DNA from: Gammaproteobacteria bacterium
GTDB taxonomy: Bacteria; Pseudomonadota; Gammaproteobacteria; Eutrophobiales; Eutrophobiaceae
Assembly (NCBI GenBank): GCA_012103475.1
Contig: WLWS01000001.1
Coordinates: 891,881 to 955,880 of the forward strand
Direction of reading: 5' to 3'
Length of the DNA stretch: 64,000 bases
Below are positions 35,807 through 44,536 of this stretch, piece by piece (the stretch's first letter is position 1; every line of letters begins with the position of its first letter). The notes below the pieces were generated by a model. It saw nothing but the letters and a program-made list of their open reading frames with translations. It was not told the DNA's origin and searched no databases. The position numbers and the translations under genes were made by a program.

Positions 35807-36946
35807 TCATTCTGTTAAGACCACGCTGCTTGTGGGCTCCCAGGATAAATATACTTCATCGTCCCATTCAAGACTGCGAGTGGCCGAGCGGATACGGTTT
35901 TGAGCACTGGCCTGAATAATCTGTCCCGATTTCGTTTTCACGCGGTAGATTGACAGATTGCCGTAATAACCAAGATCCCATACCACACCTTGCAGAACGG
36001 AGAGCTTCTCGGCGGACGGTTTTTCTCTGCTAAGGTTGATTTTCTCAGGTCTGACCGCAATCGTTATGCCAGAATCTATCTCGTGGGAATCGGGTGAACT
36101 GGCAAAAAGAATTGCATCGAGCTCGTTACAACGGGTTTTGATTACTTCATTGTTCGTTTCGATAACCTGAGTGTTAAACAGGTTTATGGTGCCAAAGAAA
36201 TCAGCCACGTAACGATTGCAGGGGAATTCGTAAACTTCACGAGGTGTACCGGTTTGAATAACCTGACCTTCCTGCATTACTGCAAGACGCGAAGACAAAA
36301 TCATAGCTTCATCCTGATCGTGAGTGACAACCATAAAAGTAACACCGGTTTGATCCTGAATGTTCATCAGTTCGTATTGCGTATGTTCACGCAATTTTTT
36401 ATCAAGTGCCGCTAGTGGTTCGTCCAGTAACAGGAGCTTGGGCTTTTTTACGAGAGCACGGGCGAGCGCCACTCGTTGTCGTTGGCCACCAGAGAGTTGA
36501 TGTGGTTTACGCTTTGCAAACTCAGAGAGTTGTACAAGTTCCAGTATTTCGCTTACTCGCTGTGTAATTTCCGAACCAGCCAGACCTTCTTTTTTGAGGC
36601 CATAGGCTATGTTTTTATCCACATTCATATGCGGAAAGACGGCGTAGGATTGAAACATCATATTTACCGGTCGCTCATAGGGCGGGATACTGGTCATGTC
36701 GACACCGTCTATGAGGATACGACCGGCGCTGGGTGTTTCAAAACCGGCCAGCATGCGTAACAAAGTAGTTTTCCCGCAGCCGGAAGCGCCGAGAATGGCG
36801 AACAACTCACCTTTATAGATATTCAGATCGATATTGTTCACTGCCAGATAACCATCAAAATCTTTGGACACCCCTTCAATCTGAATAAACGGAGCTTCGT
36901 CCGGGGCTTGCCAGGCTTTGTCTGGTTTGTGCAGGTCCTTATTCAT
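35807..36946 (-). CDS. potG: Polyamine ABC transporter ATP-binding protein
   Basis: The 379-residue ATPase has Walker A GASGCGKTT, Q-loop MMFQSYAVFPHM, signature LSGGQRQRVALARAL, Walker B LLLLDEPLAALD and the switch His in VVTHDQDEAM. A C-terminal TOBE-like domain follows from about residue 250. This matches PotA/PotG of spermidine/putrescine importers. It lies ten bases after the binding-protein gene. Confidence 0.92.
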   Translation of the reverse strand: MNKDLHKPDKAWQAPDEAPFIQIEGVSKDFDGYLAVNNIDLNIYKGELFAILGASGCGKTTLLRMLAGFETPSAGRILIDGVDMTSIPPYERPVNMMFQSYAVFPHMNVDKNIAYGLKKEGLAGSEITQRVSEILELVQLSEFAKRKPHQLSGGQRQRVALARALVKKPKLLLLDEPLAALDKKLREHTQYELMNIQDQTGVTFMVVTHDQDEAMILSSRLAVMQEGQVIQTGTPREVYEFPCNRYVADFFGTINLFNTQVIETNNEVIKTRCNELDAILFASSPDSHEIDSGITIAVRPEKINLSREKPSAEKLSVLQGVVWDLGYYGNLSIYRVKTKSGQIIQASAQNRIRSATRSLEWDDEVYLSWEPTSSVVLTE

Positions 36947-36955
36947 CAGGGGTGT

Positions 36956-38047
36956 TTAGATTCCTGTTTTTATCCGTGTCCAGGCACGGGTTCTTGCACG
37001 TTCAATTTTAGGCGGATATACCAGCACAGGCTGTAGTCTGCTTTTTACATCTGCGTCCGGGTAGATAGCCGGATCTTCTTTTATGGCTTTGTCTACCAGC
37101 GGGGTCGCTGAGAGGTTACCGTTTGCATAGCCGGTGAAATTGGAAATATCGGCGATTACATCAGGGCGTAACAAGTAGTTTATCAGCAAATGGGCATTTT
37201 CCGAGTGCGGTGCATCCGCTGGGATCAACAAAGTATCAAACCAGTTATGCACAGCCCCCGATGTCATCGCGAAGCCCAGATTAATATCGATACCGGCTTC
37301 CTGTGCGCGTCGTTTTGCTATCGAATAGTCACCTGACCAGCTCATAGCTGCACAGACTTCCTTGTTCGGCATGTCTATCAGCATTTTTCCGGAACTGAAA
37401 TACTTGATGAAGGGACGGAGTTTCTTCATCGCTTGTTCAGCTTTTTTCAAATGTCCGGGGTCGACTGAATTTCCATGGTGACCCAGATAAATCAACATAG
37501 AAGGTAGAGCGTCAATGGCGCCGTCCAGCAGGCTGACCCCACAGTCTGCTATGCGTGAAAGTATCTCCGGTCTGAAAAAAAAGTCTGCGTTGTCTAATGA
37601 CACTTCAGGAATTCTTGCCTTGAGCATGTCGATATTAAAAGCGATTCCGGTTGTTCCCCACATATAAGGTGCGGCAAAACGATTGCCCGGGTCAAAGGCT
37701 TTAAGCACGTTCATGAGGTCAGGATCCAGATGATGCCAGTTTGTCAGTTTGCTTCGGTCGAGTGCCTGAAAAATACCCGCTTTAATCAGGCGTGCAGAGA
37801 AGGCAGAGGAATGTAGAACGAGATCATAGCCGCTTTGTCCGGCGAGCAATTTGGCATCGACTATGTCGGTGGTGTCATAGATGTCATAGTTAACTTTGAT
37901 GCCATATTCTTTTTCAAAATTGGCAATGGTGTCGGGAGCGACATAATCGGCCCAGTTATAGAAGTTAACGATTTTTTCTTCGTTGGCATGAGCGCAATGA
38001 AGCGAGAGTGCAGTTATCAGTACAAGTAGTAGCTTTTTCAGAAGCAT
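36956..38047 (-). CDS. potF: Periplasmic polyamine-binding protein
   Basis: From ATG 38047 the protein has a signal peptide (MLLKKLLLVLITALSLHCAHA) and the PotD/PotF fold start EEKIVNFYNWADYVAPDTIANFEKEYGIKVNYD. Further family segments are LLAGQSGYDLVLHSS, PYMWGTTGIAFN and an AAMSWSGDY hinge. The putrescine-type PotF is favoured by context. A TTG at 38065 would add six residues with no ribosome binding site. It sits directly after the acyl-CoA dehydrogenase gene in the operon. Confidence 0.9.
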   Translation of the reverse strand: MLLKKLLLVLITALSLHCAHANEEKIVNFYNWADYVAPDTIANFEKEYGIKVNYDIYDTTDIVDAKLLAGQSGYDLVLHSSAFSARLIKAGIFQALDRSKLTNWHHLDPDLMNVLKAFDPGNRFAAPYMWGTTGIAFNIDMLKARIPEVSLDNADFFFRPEILSRIADCGVSLLDGAIDALPSMLIYLGHHGNSVDPGHLKKAEQAMKKLRPFIKYFSSGKMLIDMPNKEVCAAMSWSGDYSIAKRRAQEAGIDINLGFAMTSGAVHNWFDTLLIPADAPHSENAHLLINYLLRPDVIADISNFTGYANGNLSATPLVDKAIKEDPAIYPDADVKSRLQPVLVYPPKIERARTRAWTRIKTGI

Positions 38048-38075
38048 TACAACAATAACTGGCAATGGTTAGACA

Positions 38076-39230
38076 CTACATACCCGAGAGGCCGCGTTTA
38101 AGCAGGCTATTGGCAATTATTAAACGCTGAATTTCACTGGTGCCTTCCCAGATTCGATCCACACGCAATTCCCTGTAGTAACGTTCGGCCAGGTTTTCGC
38201 GCATATAGCCGCGGCCACCGAAAATTTGTACTGCCCGATCAGCGACGCGATTGGCCATCTCCGAAGCATAGAGCTTGGCCATCGAGCAGCGTGCATGGAG
38301 TTGCTTTAAATCATCACCGCGGTCATGGGCTTCGGCCGCTTCAAAGGTCATCAGGCGAGCGGCCCAGAGTTCCGTTGCACTGTCAGCCAGCATCATTTGT
38401 ATCACCTGTTTATCCGCCAGAGTTTCACCATCGATATTTCGGTTCAGTGCAAATTCGCTAGCCTCTTCAATAAGTCGTGCGGCAGCGCCACAACATCTGG
38501 CAGCGATCATCATTCTTTCATGTCTGAACCAGCTGCGGGTGTACTGCATACCGTCGCCTTCTTCGCCGATACGGTTTTCCTTAGCAATAAAAACATTGGT
38601 AAAGCGATAAGTGGGATGATGAGCTGCATAGGTATGGCTGAAAAGAGGATTGGCGATCACTTCAACACCGGGGCTGTCGATATCAAGAAAAAACAGCGCG
38701 TGCTCGCCATTGTCGAGTTTAGCTTGTAGAAAAAAATAATCAGCCAGATTGGCACTGGTAACATACCACTTGTCACCATTGATCAAATAACCTCCGTCAC
38801 ATTCAGTAGCCGAAGTATTTACCGTTTCATTTGAACCTGCTTCAGCTTCTGTAATTGCATAACATTCTTTGCGCGATCCGTCGATCAGTGGAATAATAAA
38901 TTTCTCAATCTGCGCTTCACTACAAGCTTCAAACATCCATTGCTGAGCTTCGGAAAAGCACCAGCACAAGGCATTCGTTACACGACCGAGTTGTTCCCAG
39001 ACGGCGACCTGCACCGTCATTCCCAGGGCCAGTCCACCGTAGGCGAGAGGGACATCCATTTTGCTGAAGCCTAGTTCGACCGCCATTTGATGGTGTTTCT
39101 TACTTTCTTCCGCGGGAATTTCCCCCGCACTAAATTCGGCTTCAATTTCCCAGGGTATGAGCTCCTCCTGAGTAAATTTTCTTGCCGCTTCCTGCCAGCC
39201 TCTGGCCTTCTCGTTTAAGCTAATATCCAT
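38076..39230 (-). CDS. Acyl-CoA dehydrogenase
   Basis: The 384-residue flavoenzyme shows the ACAD pattern: YAITEAEAGSN, GGYLINGDKWYVTSANLADYFF, GDGMQYTRSWFRHERMMIAARCCGAA, QIFGGRGYM and the C-terminal RIWEGTSEIQRLIIANSL, which carries the catalytic-Glu region. It forms an alpha,beta double bond in a CoA thioester. Location between a TetR regulator and polyamine transport genes, with an enoyl-CoA hydratase and acyl-CoA synthetase in the divergent operon, suggests it oxidises a CoA-linked breakdown product. The substrate is unknown. Confidence 0.85.
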   Translation of the reverse strand: MDISLNEKARGWQEAARKFTQEELIPWEIEAEFSAGEIPAEESKKHHQMAVELGFSKMDVPLAYGGLALGMTVQVAVWEQLGRVTNALCWCFSEAQQWMFEACSEAQIEKFIIPLIDGSRKECYAITEAEAGSNETVNTSATECDGGYLINGDKWYVTSANLADYFFLQAKLDNGEHALFFLDIDSPGVEVIANPLFSHTYAAHHPTYRFTNVFIAKENRIGEEGDGMQYTRSWFRHERMMIAARCCGAAARLIEEASEFALNRNIDGETLADKQVIQMMLADSATELWAARLMTFEAAEAHDRGDDLKQLHARCSMAKLYASEMANRVADRAVQIFGGRGYMRENLAERYYRELRVDRIWEGTSEIQRLIIANSLLKRGLSGM

Positions 39231-39245
39231 TTTTATCCGGATCTA

Positions 39246-39878
39246 TTAAAAATGATTGGGAAAACTGCTGGCAAGATAAGTAAAGCAGATATCGCAGGCT
39301 TCTTTGCGGCTGATTTCTTTAGGGGTCATTAAGAGATCCAGCCACAATCCGTTTACCAACGCGGCCAGACCCGTGGCAAAGGCCTGTGGCTTCAGATCTT
39401 TGTAACCACCTTCCTTTTTCAGTTCCTTGCATAGGCCGGCGACGACGACGTTGTTTCTTTTATCACTGTTAGCGCAAATTTGCAGGTAGGTAGGTCGCGA
39501 TTTTACTTCGCCCCAGAAGGCGAACCAGACGGCCAGTTTTTTTCGTTCGCAGACTCTGGCACTGAAATCCGAATTCACCACGGCCGCCAGTTTTTCAGCT
39601 GCAGAGCCACCAGCTCTGGCCAGTGCCGTATCCCAGTAAGTTTCGTATTCATCTGAGAGAAAAAGCAGGGTTTCTTCAAAAAGCCGGTCTTTACTTTGAA
39701 AATGCAGATTAACGATACCCATACTCAAACCGGCATCTTTGGTGACATCGGCCATGGTGGTGCCGGCGATACCGCGTTTGGCAATACAATTGATTGTCGA
39801 TTTGATCAGCTGTTCACGACGACGAACCTTATTGATCGCGCGGCTGTTGGAACTGGTTTTCTCTTGTGTCTGTGTCAT
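39246..39878 (-). CDS. TetR-family regulator, BetI-like
   Basis: The 210-residue protein has an N-terminal TetR helix-turn-helix (TMADVTKDAGLSMGIVNLHFQSKDRLFEETL, about 42-71) and a BetI_C-like ligand domain (VWFAFWGEVKSRPTYLQIC, then GLAALVNGLWLDLLM). It is the first gene of an operon with the acyl-CoA dehydrogenase and potFGHI. A perfect palindrome at 39922-39939 overlaps its promoter region, so it probably represses its own operon and the divergent one. The ligand may be a polyamine or a product of its breakdown. It is a full-length homologue of the TetR half of the fusion gene at 62152-63957. Confidence 0.85.
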   Translation of the reverse strand: MTQTQEKTSSNSRAINKVRRREQLIKSTINCIAKRGIAGTTMADVTKDAGLSMGIVNLHFQSKDRLFEETLLFLSDEYETYWDTALARAGGSAAEKLAAVVNSDFSARVCERKKLAVWFAFWGEVKSRPTYLQICANSDKRNNVVVAGLCKELKKEGGYKDLKPQAFATGLAALVNGLWLDLLMTPKEISRKEACDICFTYLASSFPNHF

Positions 39879-39920
39879 TCAATCTTTCATCAAGTAACTT
39901 GTGAACAGATAAGTAAAATT

Positions 39921-39940
39921 ATGAATGAATACTCATTCAT
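39921..39940. promoter_or_regulatory. Palindromic operator TGAATGA-N4-TCATTCA, copy 2
   Basis: The inverted repeat is perfect and extends to 8-bp arms (ATGAATGA-ATAC-TCATTCAT). It lies midway between the divergent tetR and aminotransferase genes, where one dimer could block both promoters. The same arms recur at 32391-32408 in front of the puuA-like operon. Confidence 0.7.
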
Positions 39941-40006
39941 TTTTCTGGACAAAATAACATGTGCGTGGCATGCTGGCAAGCCAATAACAACCCAGAAACA
40001 TCGCTT

Positions 40007-41332
40007 ATGACACGTAGTCTGAAGAAATCCAATCAACATTTTCTTAAAGCAAACAGTCGCTTGCCGCTCGGTGTGACTTCGAATTTTCGCTATTGGGGAG
40101 AAGACAAAACCTTCTACGTCAGTCATGGCAAGGGTGGGCGAATCTGGGATATTGACGATAACGAGTACATCGATTATCGGCTGGGCTATGGCCCGGCAAT
40201 TCTTGGTTATGCCAACGAAGAAGTCGATGCAGCTGCCCGCGAGGGGATGGCTATCGGGGGTGTTTTCGCCCTGGCGACCGAACGGGAATTTAGCGTGGCT
40301 GAGCAGATTTCAAATATGGTGCCGGCGGCGGAACTGGTACGTTTTTCAAATTCCGGTACGGAAGCCGTGATGACGGCTTTAAGACTGGCGCGCGCGCATA
40401 CAGGCAAAGAAAAACATGTGATGGTGGAGGGTGGCTATCATGGTGTATTCAGTGAAGTGCTTTGGGGTGTTGATATGGATGCCTGGGATCCTGCGCAGGG
40501 CGAACCTGAGCTAGGCGCTGACAGCGAGGGGATTCCATCTGTATTAAAAGATCTTGTTCATATTCTTCCTCTTAATGATGCCAATCGCGTGGAAGATCTG
40601 TTTAAACGCGACGGCGATAATATTGCTGCGTTTATAATTGAACCCATTCTGGGTAACTGTTGTTCCATAACGGCTGAGAAATCCTATTTGCAGGACGTCC
40701 GTGCGCTTTGCGATCAATATAATGTCGTGCTTATTATTGATGAAGTAAAGACCGGTTTTCGTGTTGCCAGAGGCGGCGTTCAGGAGCTGATGGGGGTTAA
40801 AGCCGATCTTTGTACCTTTGCGAAAGCGGTGGCGAATGGTTATCCGATATCTGTAGTGGCCGGCAGAGAAGACATCATGCGCCAGGTTGGTAACGGCGTT
40901 ATTCACGGAGGTACGTATACGGCGCACTCTGTGGCCCTCGCGGCAGCAGAGAAGACTCTGGATATTATACAGTCAACAAACGTGCTGGCCGATATTGCTG
41001 AATACGGAACAAAACTTCAGTCCGGCATCAGCGCAATACTGAATAAACGAGGAGTTGCCCATTCCTATGTTGGCCATCCTTCCATGGGTGGTTTGTTTTT
41101 TCACGCCATGCCGCCAACTAATTATCGAGACTGGATTAAAACAAACCACGAATTTTATGAAGCGCTAGCACCGGTCTTGCATGACCATGGGGTGATAGTG
41201 GAACCGGACTCAAGAGAACCCTGGTTTATCTGTGTGGCGCATGATGAGTTTTGTCTGACCGATACCTTGAGTCGTTTTGAAAAGGCAGTGGATATTACTT
41301 TGGAATCTACACCAGCGAATAAAGTTTCATAA
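40007..41332 (+). CDS. Class III aminotransferase, glutamate-1-semialdehyde-aminomutase-like
   Basis: The 441-residue PLP enzyme starts MTRSLKKSNQHFLKANSRLPLGVTSNFRYW and shows FSNSGTEAVMTALRLARAHTGK, GGYHG, IEPILGN, IDEVKTGFR and TFAKAVANGYPISVVAG with the PLP Lys. It resembles GSA-aminomutase-like aminotransferases of catabolic operons rather than HemL. ATG 40007 is preferred; an in-frame ATG at 39959 adds 16 residues unlike the family. It leads a seven-gene operon divergent from tetR. Confidence 0.82.
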   Translation: MTRSLKKSNQHFLKANSRLPLGVTSNFRYWGEDKTFYVSHGKGGRIWDIDDNEYIDYRLGYGPAILGYANEEVDAAAREGMAIGGVFALATEREFSVAEQISNMVPAAELVRFSNSGTEAVMTALRLARAHTGKEKHVMVEGGYHGVFSEVLWGVDMDAWDPAQGEPELGADSEGIPSVLKDLVHILPLNDANRVEDLFKRDGDNIAAFIIEPILGNCCSITAEKSYLQDVRALCDQYNVVLIIDEVKTGFRVARGGVQELMGVKADLCTFAKAVANGYPISVVAGREDIMRQVGNGVIHGGTYTAHSVALAAAEKTLDIIQSTNVLADIAEYGTKLQSGISAILNKRGVAHSYVGHPSMGGLFFHAMPPTNYRDWIKTNHEFYEALAPVLHDHGVIVEPDSREPWFICVAHDEFCLTDTLSRFEKAVDITLESTPANKVS

Positions 41333-41361
41333 GGTGTCTCAAAGAAGACGGGGATAAGCAA

Positions 41362-42978
41362 TTGAAAAAATATGATGCAATCGTAATCGGGGCCGGACAC
41401 AACGGTCTTACCAACGCGGCCTATCTGGCCAAATCAGGCATGGATGTGCTTGTCGTTGAGAAGAATCCATGGATTGGTGGGGCCTCGGTAAGTCGTTCCT
41501 TGCACGAAGGCTGGACTTACTCAAACTGCTCTTATGTCTGTAGTTTGTTTCGCCCGGAAATTTATCGTGATCTGGAATTAGCACGACATGGTTTGCAGGT
41601 AATACCTTACGAAGGCGGTCTTACCTTTATGCAGGACGGTGATTACTTTGGTAATTACTCCGATCATGAGCGACATCATCGGGAGCTGGCAAGACACTCG
41701 AAACGCGATGCCAATGCCTACGACCGTTTTTCAGCAGATGTATCCCGACAAACCAGATTAATAAGACCGTTCCTAATGCGTACCCCGCCGGATCCGACCT
41801 CCTTCAAACCGGCGGATGTTATGGAACTTGTTCATATGCTGAAAACCTACTGGGATTTAGGTGAAGATATTCTATACGACACCATGCGATTCTGGACCAT
41901 GAGTGTGGGTGATTTTCTTGATGAGTATTTTGAGTCCGATGTGATCAAGGCACATATGGCAGGCTCCGGAATTATCGGGACTGCACTTGGTATTTACTCA
42001 CCCGGTACGGCTTATGTTCTGCTACATCATTACATGGGTGATGTGGATGGCAGTATCGGTTCCTGGGGTTTTGCCCGTGGTGGTATGGGTTCCATTGCGA
42101 AGGCGCTTGCGGGTTCTTTTCAGTCTTTCGGTGGTGAAATTATGACCGACGCGGGTGTTGATAAAATTCTGGTAAAAAATGGCGAAACCAAAGGCGTGGT
42201 GCTGGAGAATGGTGATGAGCATTACGCTGACATCGTTGTCTCCAACCTGGACCCGAAGCGTACCTTTCTGAAAATCATGGACGAAAATGATCTACCACCG
42301 GATGTCGTTAAGAAAGCGAAGAATTTCAAAATCAGAGGATCATCAGGAAAGTTGAATATTTCTCTTGATGGCATGCCGACATTCAGAGGTATTGAAAAGG
42401 GTCACGAATTACTCAAAGCGGATTTTCATTTCATAGACTCAATGGAGCGTATGGAACGAGCTTATGATGACTGGAAGAACGGAACCTGGTCGAAAGATCC
42501 TTATGTCGATACCTTAATTCCAACCCAGGTAGATCCCACTATGGCACCGCCCGGAAAACATATGATGACGGTGTTTGTGCAATATTGCCCACCCAAGGTG
42601 AACGGTGAGGAGTGGACTGATGAGCTGCGTGATGAATTCGGTCAGACAGTGATTAATCAGATTGCCGAATACAGCCCGGATTTCAAAGATCTCATTCTGC
42701 ATGCAGAAATACGCACACCGCGTGAACTTGAAAATGAAGTCGGTCTGACTGAAGGAAATATTTTCCAGGGTGAATTGACCATGGATCAGTTGCTATTCAA
42801 CCGACCTTTCCCGGGCTATGCCCAATACAGGGGACCGGTGAAAGGTATGTATATGTCCGGTTCGGGCACACATCCGGGAGGTGGCGTGATGGGCGCACCC
42901 GGGGTGAACTCAGCACGTGAAATTCTTAGCGATTTAAGCCGGAAAAACGTCACTCCGGAGGCCTTCAGCGATGAGTAA
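41362..42978 (+). CDS. Phytoene-desaturase-like FAD oxidoreductase, copy 1
   Basis: The 538-residue protein begins at TTG 41362, after GGGGAT, with YDAIVIGAGHNGLTNAAYLAKSG (FAD fold). It has GFARGGMGSIAKALAGSF and ends with the GMYMSGSGTHPGGGVMGAPG FAD-covering motif. It belongs to the phytoene dehydrogenase/amine-oxidase-like flavoprotein superfamily. No carotenoid genes are near, so an amine or amide substrate of the operon is more likely. It overlaps the next, paralogous gene by eight bases. Confidence 0.8.
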   Translation: MKKYDAIVIGAGHNGLTNAAYLAKSGMDVLVVEKNPWIGGASVSRSLHEGWTYSNCSYVCSLFRPEIYRDLELARHGLQVIPYEGGLTFMQDGDYFGNYSDHERHHRELARHSKRDANAYDRFSADVSRQTRLIRPFLMRTPPDPTSFKPADVMELVHMLKTYWDLGEDILYDTMRFWTMSVGDFLDEYFESDVIKAHMAGSGIIGTALGIYSPGTAYVLLHHYMGDVDGSIGSWGFARGGMGSIAKALAGSFQSFGGEIMTDAGVDKILVKNGETKGVVLENGDEHYADIVVSNLDPKRTFLKIMDENDLPPDVVKKAKNFKIRGSSGKLNISLDGMPTFRGIEKGHELLKADFHFIDSMERMERAYDDWKNGTWSKDPYVDTLIPTQVDPTMAPPGKHMMTVFVQYCPPKVNGEEWTDELRDEFGQTVINQIAEYSPDFKDLILHAEIRTPRELENEVGLTEGNIFQGELTMDQLLFNRPFPGYAQYRGPVKGMYMSGSGTHPGGGVMGAPGVNSAREILSDLSRKNVTPEAFSDE

Positions 42979-44536
42979 TCTCTACGACACAATAATAATT
43001 GGTGCAGGTCACAATGGTCTGGTTTGCGCTAACTATCTGGCAAAATCCGGTCGCAAAGTACTGGTACTGGAAGCTAATGAGGGCGTAGGTGGTGCTGCGA
43101 TTACTCGAGAGTTTGCTCCTGAGTACTCGGTCTCCGCCTGCGCGCACCTGCTTCATTTACTAAACCCTAAAATTGTTTCTGATCTAGCACTGAATAGTCA
43201 TGGACTAAAGATGGCAGCAAAAGGTTTGACGACACTGTCATTGTCTACTGATGGCGAGCATTTAACTCTGGACAGAGATTCTGTAAGTGGCAAGGCTTTG
43301 CTGCAATCAGACAAGAAAGTCTATCGGGATTTCCAGAACAAAATGCGACGCTTCGCGCGAATACTGCGAAAGACTTTTATGACGCGACCGCCCAGACTGG
43401 TTCATAAAAACAGGAAGGACCTGATGACTCTCGCGAGTCTCGGACTGAGTGTCAGATTAATGGGCCGTGATGATATGCGTGAACTACTGCGTATCGGTGC
43501 GATCAATATATACGATGTCCTGCAGGAAGATTTTCAGAACGAACACCTTAAAGCGGCATTGGGTTTTGATGCTGTTTTAGGCAGTAATCTCGGGCCTCGT
43601 TCACCAAACTCGGTTTTGTCCTATCTATACAGACTCAGTGGTCAGGTTGGTGAGAATGATTCCGCTGTCTCGCAGCCCGCAGGTGGTATGGGCTCTGTGA
43701 CAGAGGCCCTGAAAAAATCTGCGGAAGCGGCGGGTGTTGAAATACGAACCGGGGTGGCGGTGAGCCGGATTCTACTGGATGTGGACAAGGTAGTTGGTGT
43801 AGAAACCAGCACAGGTGAGAATTTGAAAAGCGCGGAAGTGGTGTCCAATGCCGATCCCAAGACGACCTTTTTTAAACTGGTCGGAGCAAGAAATCTTGAA
43901 ACCGGTTTCAGCCGACGGGTAGACAATATTCGTATGCAAGGTAAAGCGGCAAAATTGCATCTGGCACTTGATGCATTACCGGAGTTCACAGGTGTAAGCA
44001 GCGATCAGCTTGGTAATCGCATGATTATTGCTCCTAGTCTTACTTATCTTGAGCAAGCATTTGATCATTCAAAGTACGGGGAGTTCTCCAATGCACCGGC
44101 ACTGGAGATTACTATTCCTTCGGTTCATGATCAAAGTCTGGTTCCCGCTGGTAAGCACGTTCTGTCAGCAGTCGTGCAGTATGCACCTTACGATCTACGT
44201 ACAGGCTGGGAATCACAGGCTGAGGTATTCAAGCAGATAGCAATCGATAAGATTGAAGAGTATGCACCGGGCATAAAAGATTTAATCAGCGCCTCTGAAT
44301 TGTTAACGCCAGTTGATATTGAATCTGAGTTTAAAATTCACGGTGGTCACTGGCACCACGGTGAGTACACCCTCGATCAATTCATGATGTTACGCCCGGT
44401 ACCAGGTGCGGCACAGTATTCGACACCGCTTAGTGGCTTATTTTTGTGTGGAGCCGGTTCGCATCCGGGCGGTGGTGTCATGGGGCTGGCCGGAAAGAAC
44501 GCCTCAGCTGAAATCATCAACGGAGGTAAAAACTGA
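42971..44536 (+). CDS. Phytoene-desaturase-like FAD oxidoreductase, copy 2
   Basis: The 521-residue protein is a clear paralogue of the preceding gene: YDTIIIGAGHNGLVCANYLAKSG at the start, QPAGGMGSVTEALKKSAEAAG in the middle and GLFLCGAGSHPGGGVMGLAGKNA at the end. GGAGG upstream of ATG 42971 lies inside the previous gene. Two adjacent diverged copies suggest sequential oxidations or a heteromeric enzyme. It overlaps the GcvT-like gene by one base. Confidence 0.8.
   Translation: MSNLYDTIIIGAGHNGLVCANYLAKSGRKVLVLEANEGVGGAAITREFAPEYSVSACAHLLHLLNPKIVSDLALNSHGLKMAAKGLTTLSLSTDGEHLTLDRDSVSGKALLQSDKKVYRDFQNKMRRFARILRKTFMTRPPRLVHKNRKDLMTLASLGLSVRLMGRDDMRELLRIGAINIYDVLQEDFQNEHLKAALGFDAVLGSNLGPRSPNSVLSYLYRLSGQVGENDSAVSQPAGGMGSVTEALKKSAEAAGVEIRTGVAVSRILLDVDKVVGVETSTGENLKSAEVVSNADPKTTFFKLVGARNLETGFSRRVDNIRMQGKAAKLHLALDALPEFTGVSSDQLGNRMIIAPSLTYLEQAFDHSKYGEFSNAPALEITIPSVHDQSLVPAGKHVLSAVVQYAPYDLRTGWESQAEVFKQIAIDKIEEYAPGIKDLISASELLTPVDIESEFKIHGGHWHHGEYTLDQFMMLRPVPGAAQYSTPLSGLFLCGAGSHPGGGVMGLAGKNASAEIINGGKN

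Noticed and set aside
39959-40006. Upstream ATG of the aminotransferase
   Set aside because: The extra 16 residues are Cys/Trp/Asn-rich, unlike the family N terminus, and the site is close to the operator; ATG 40007 fits better.
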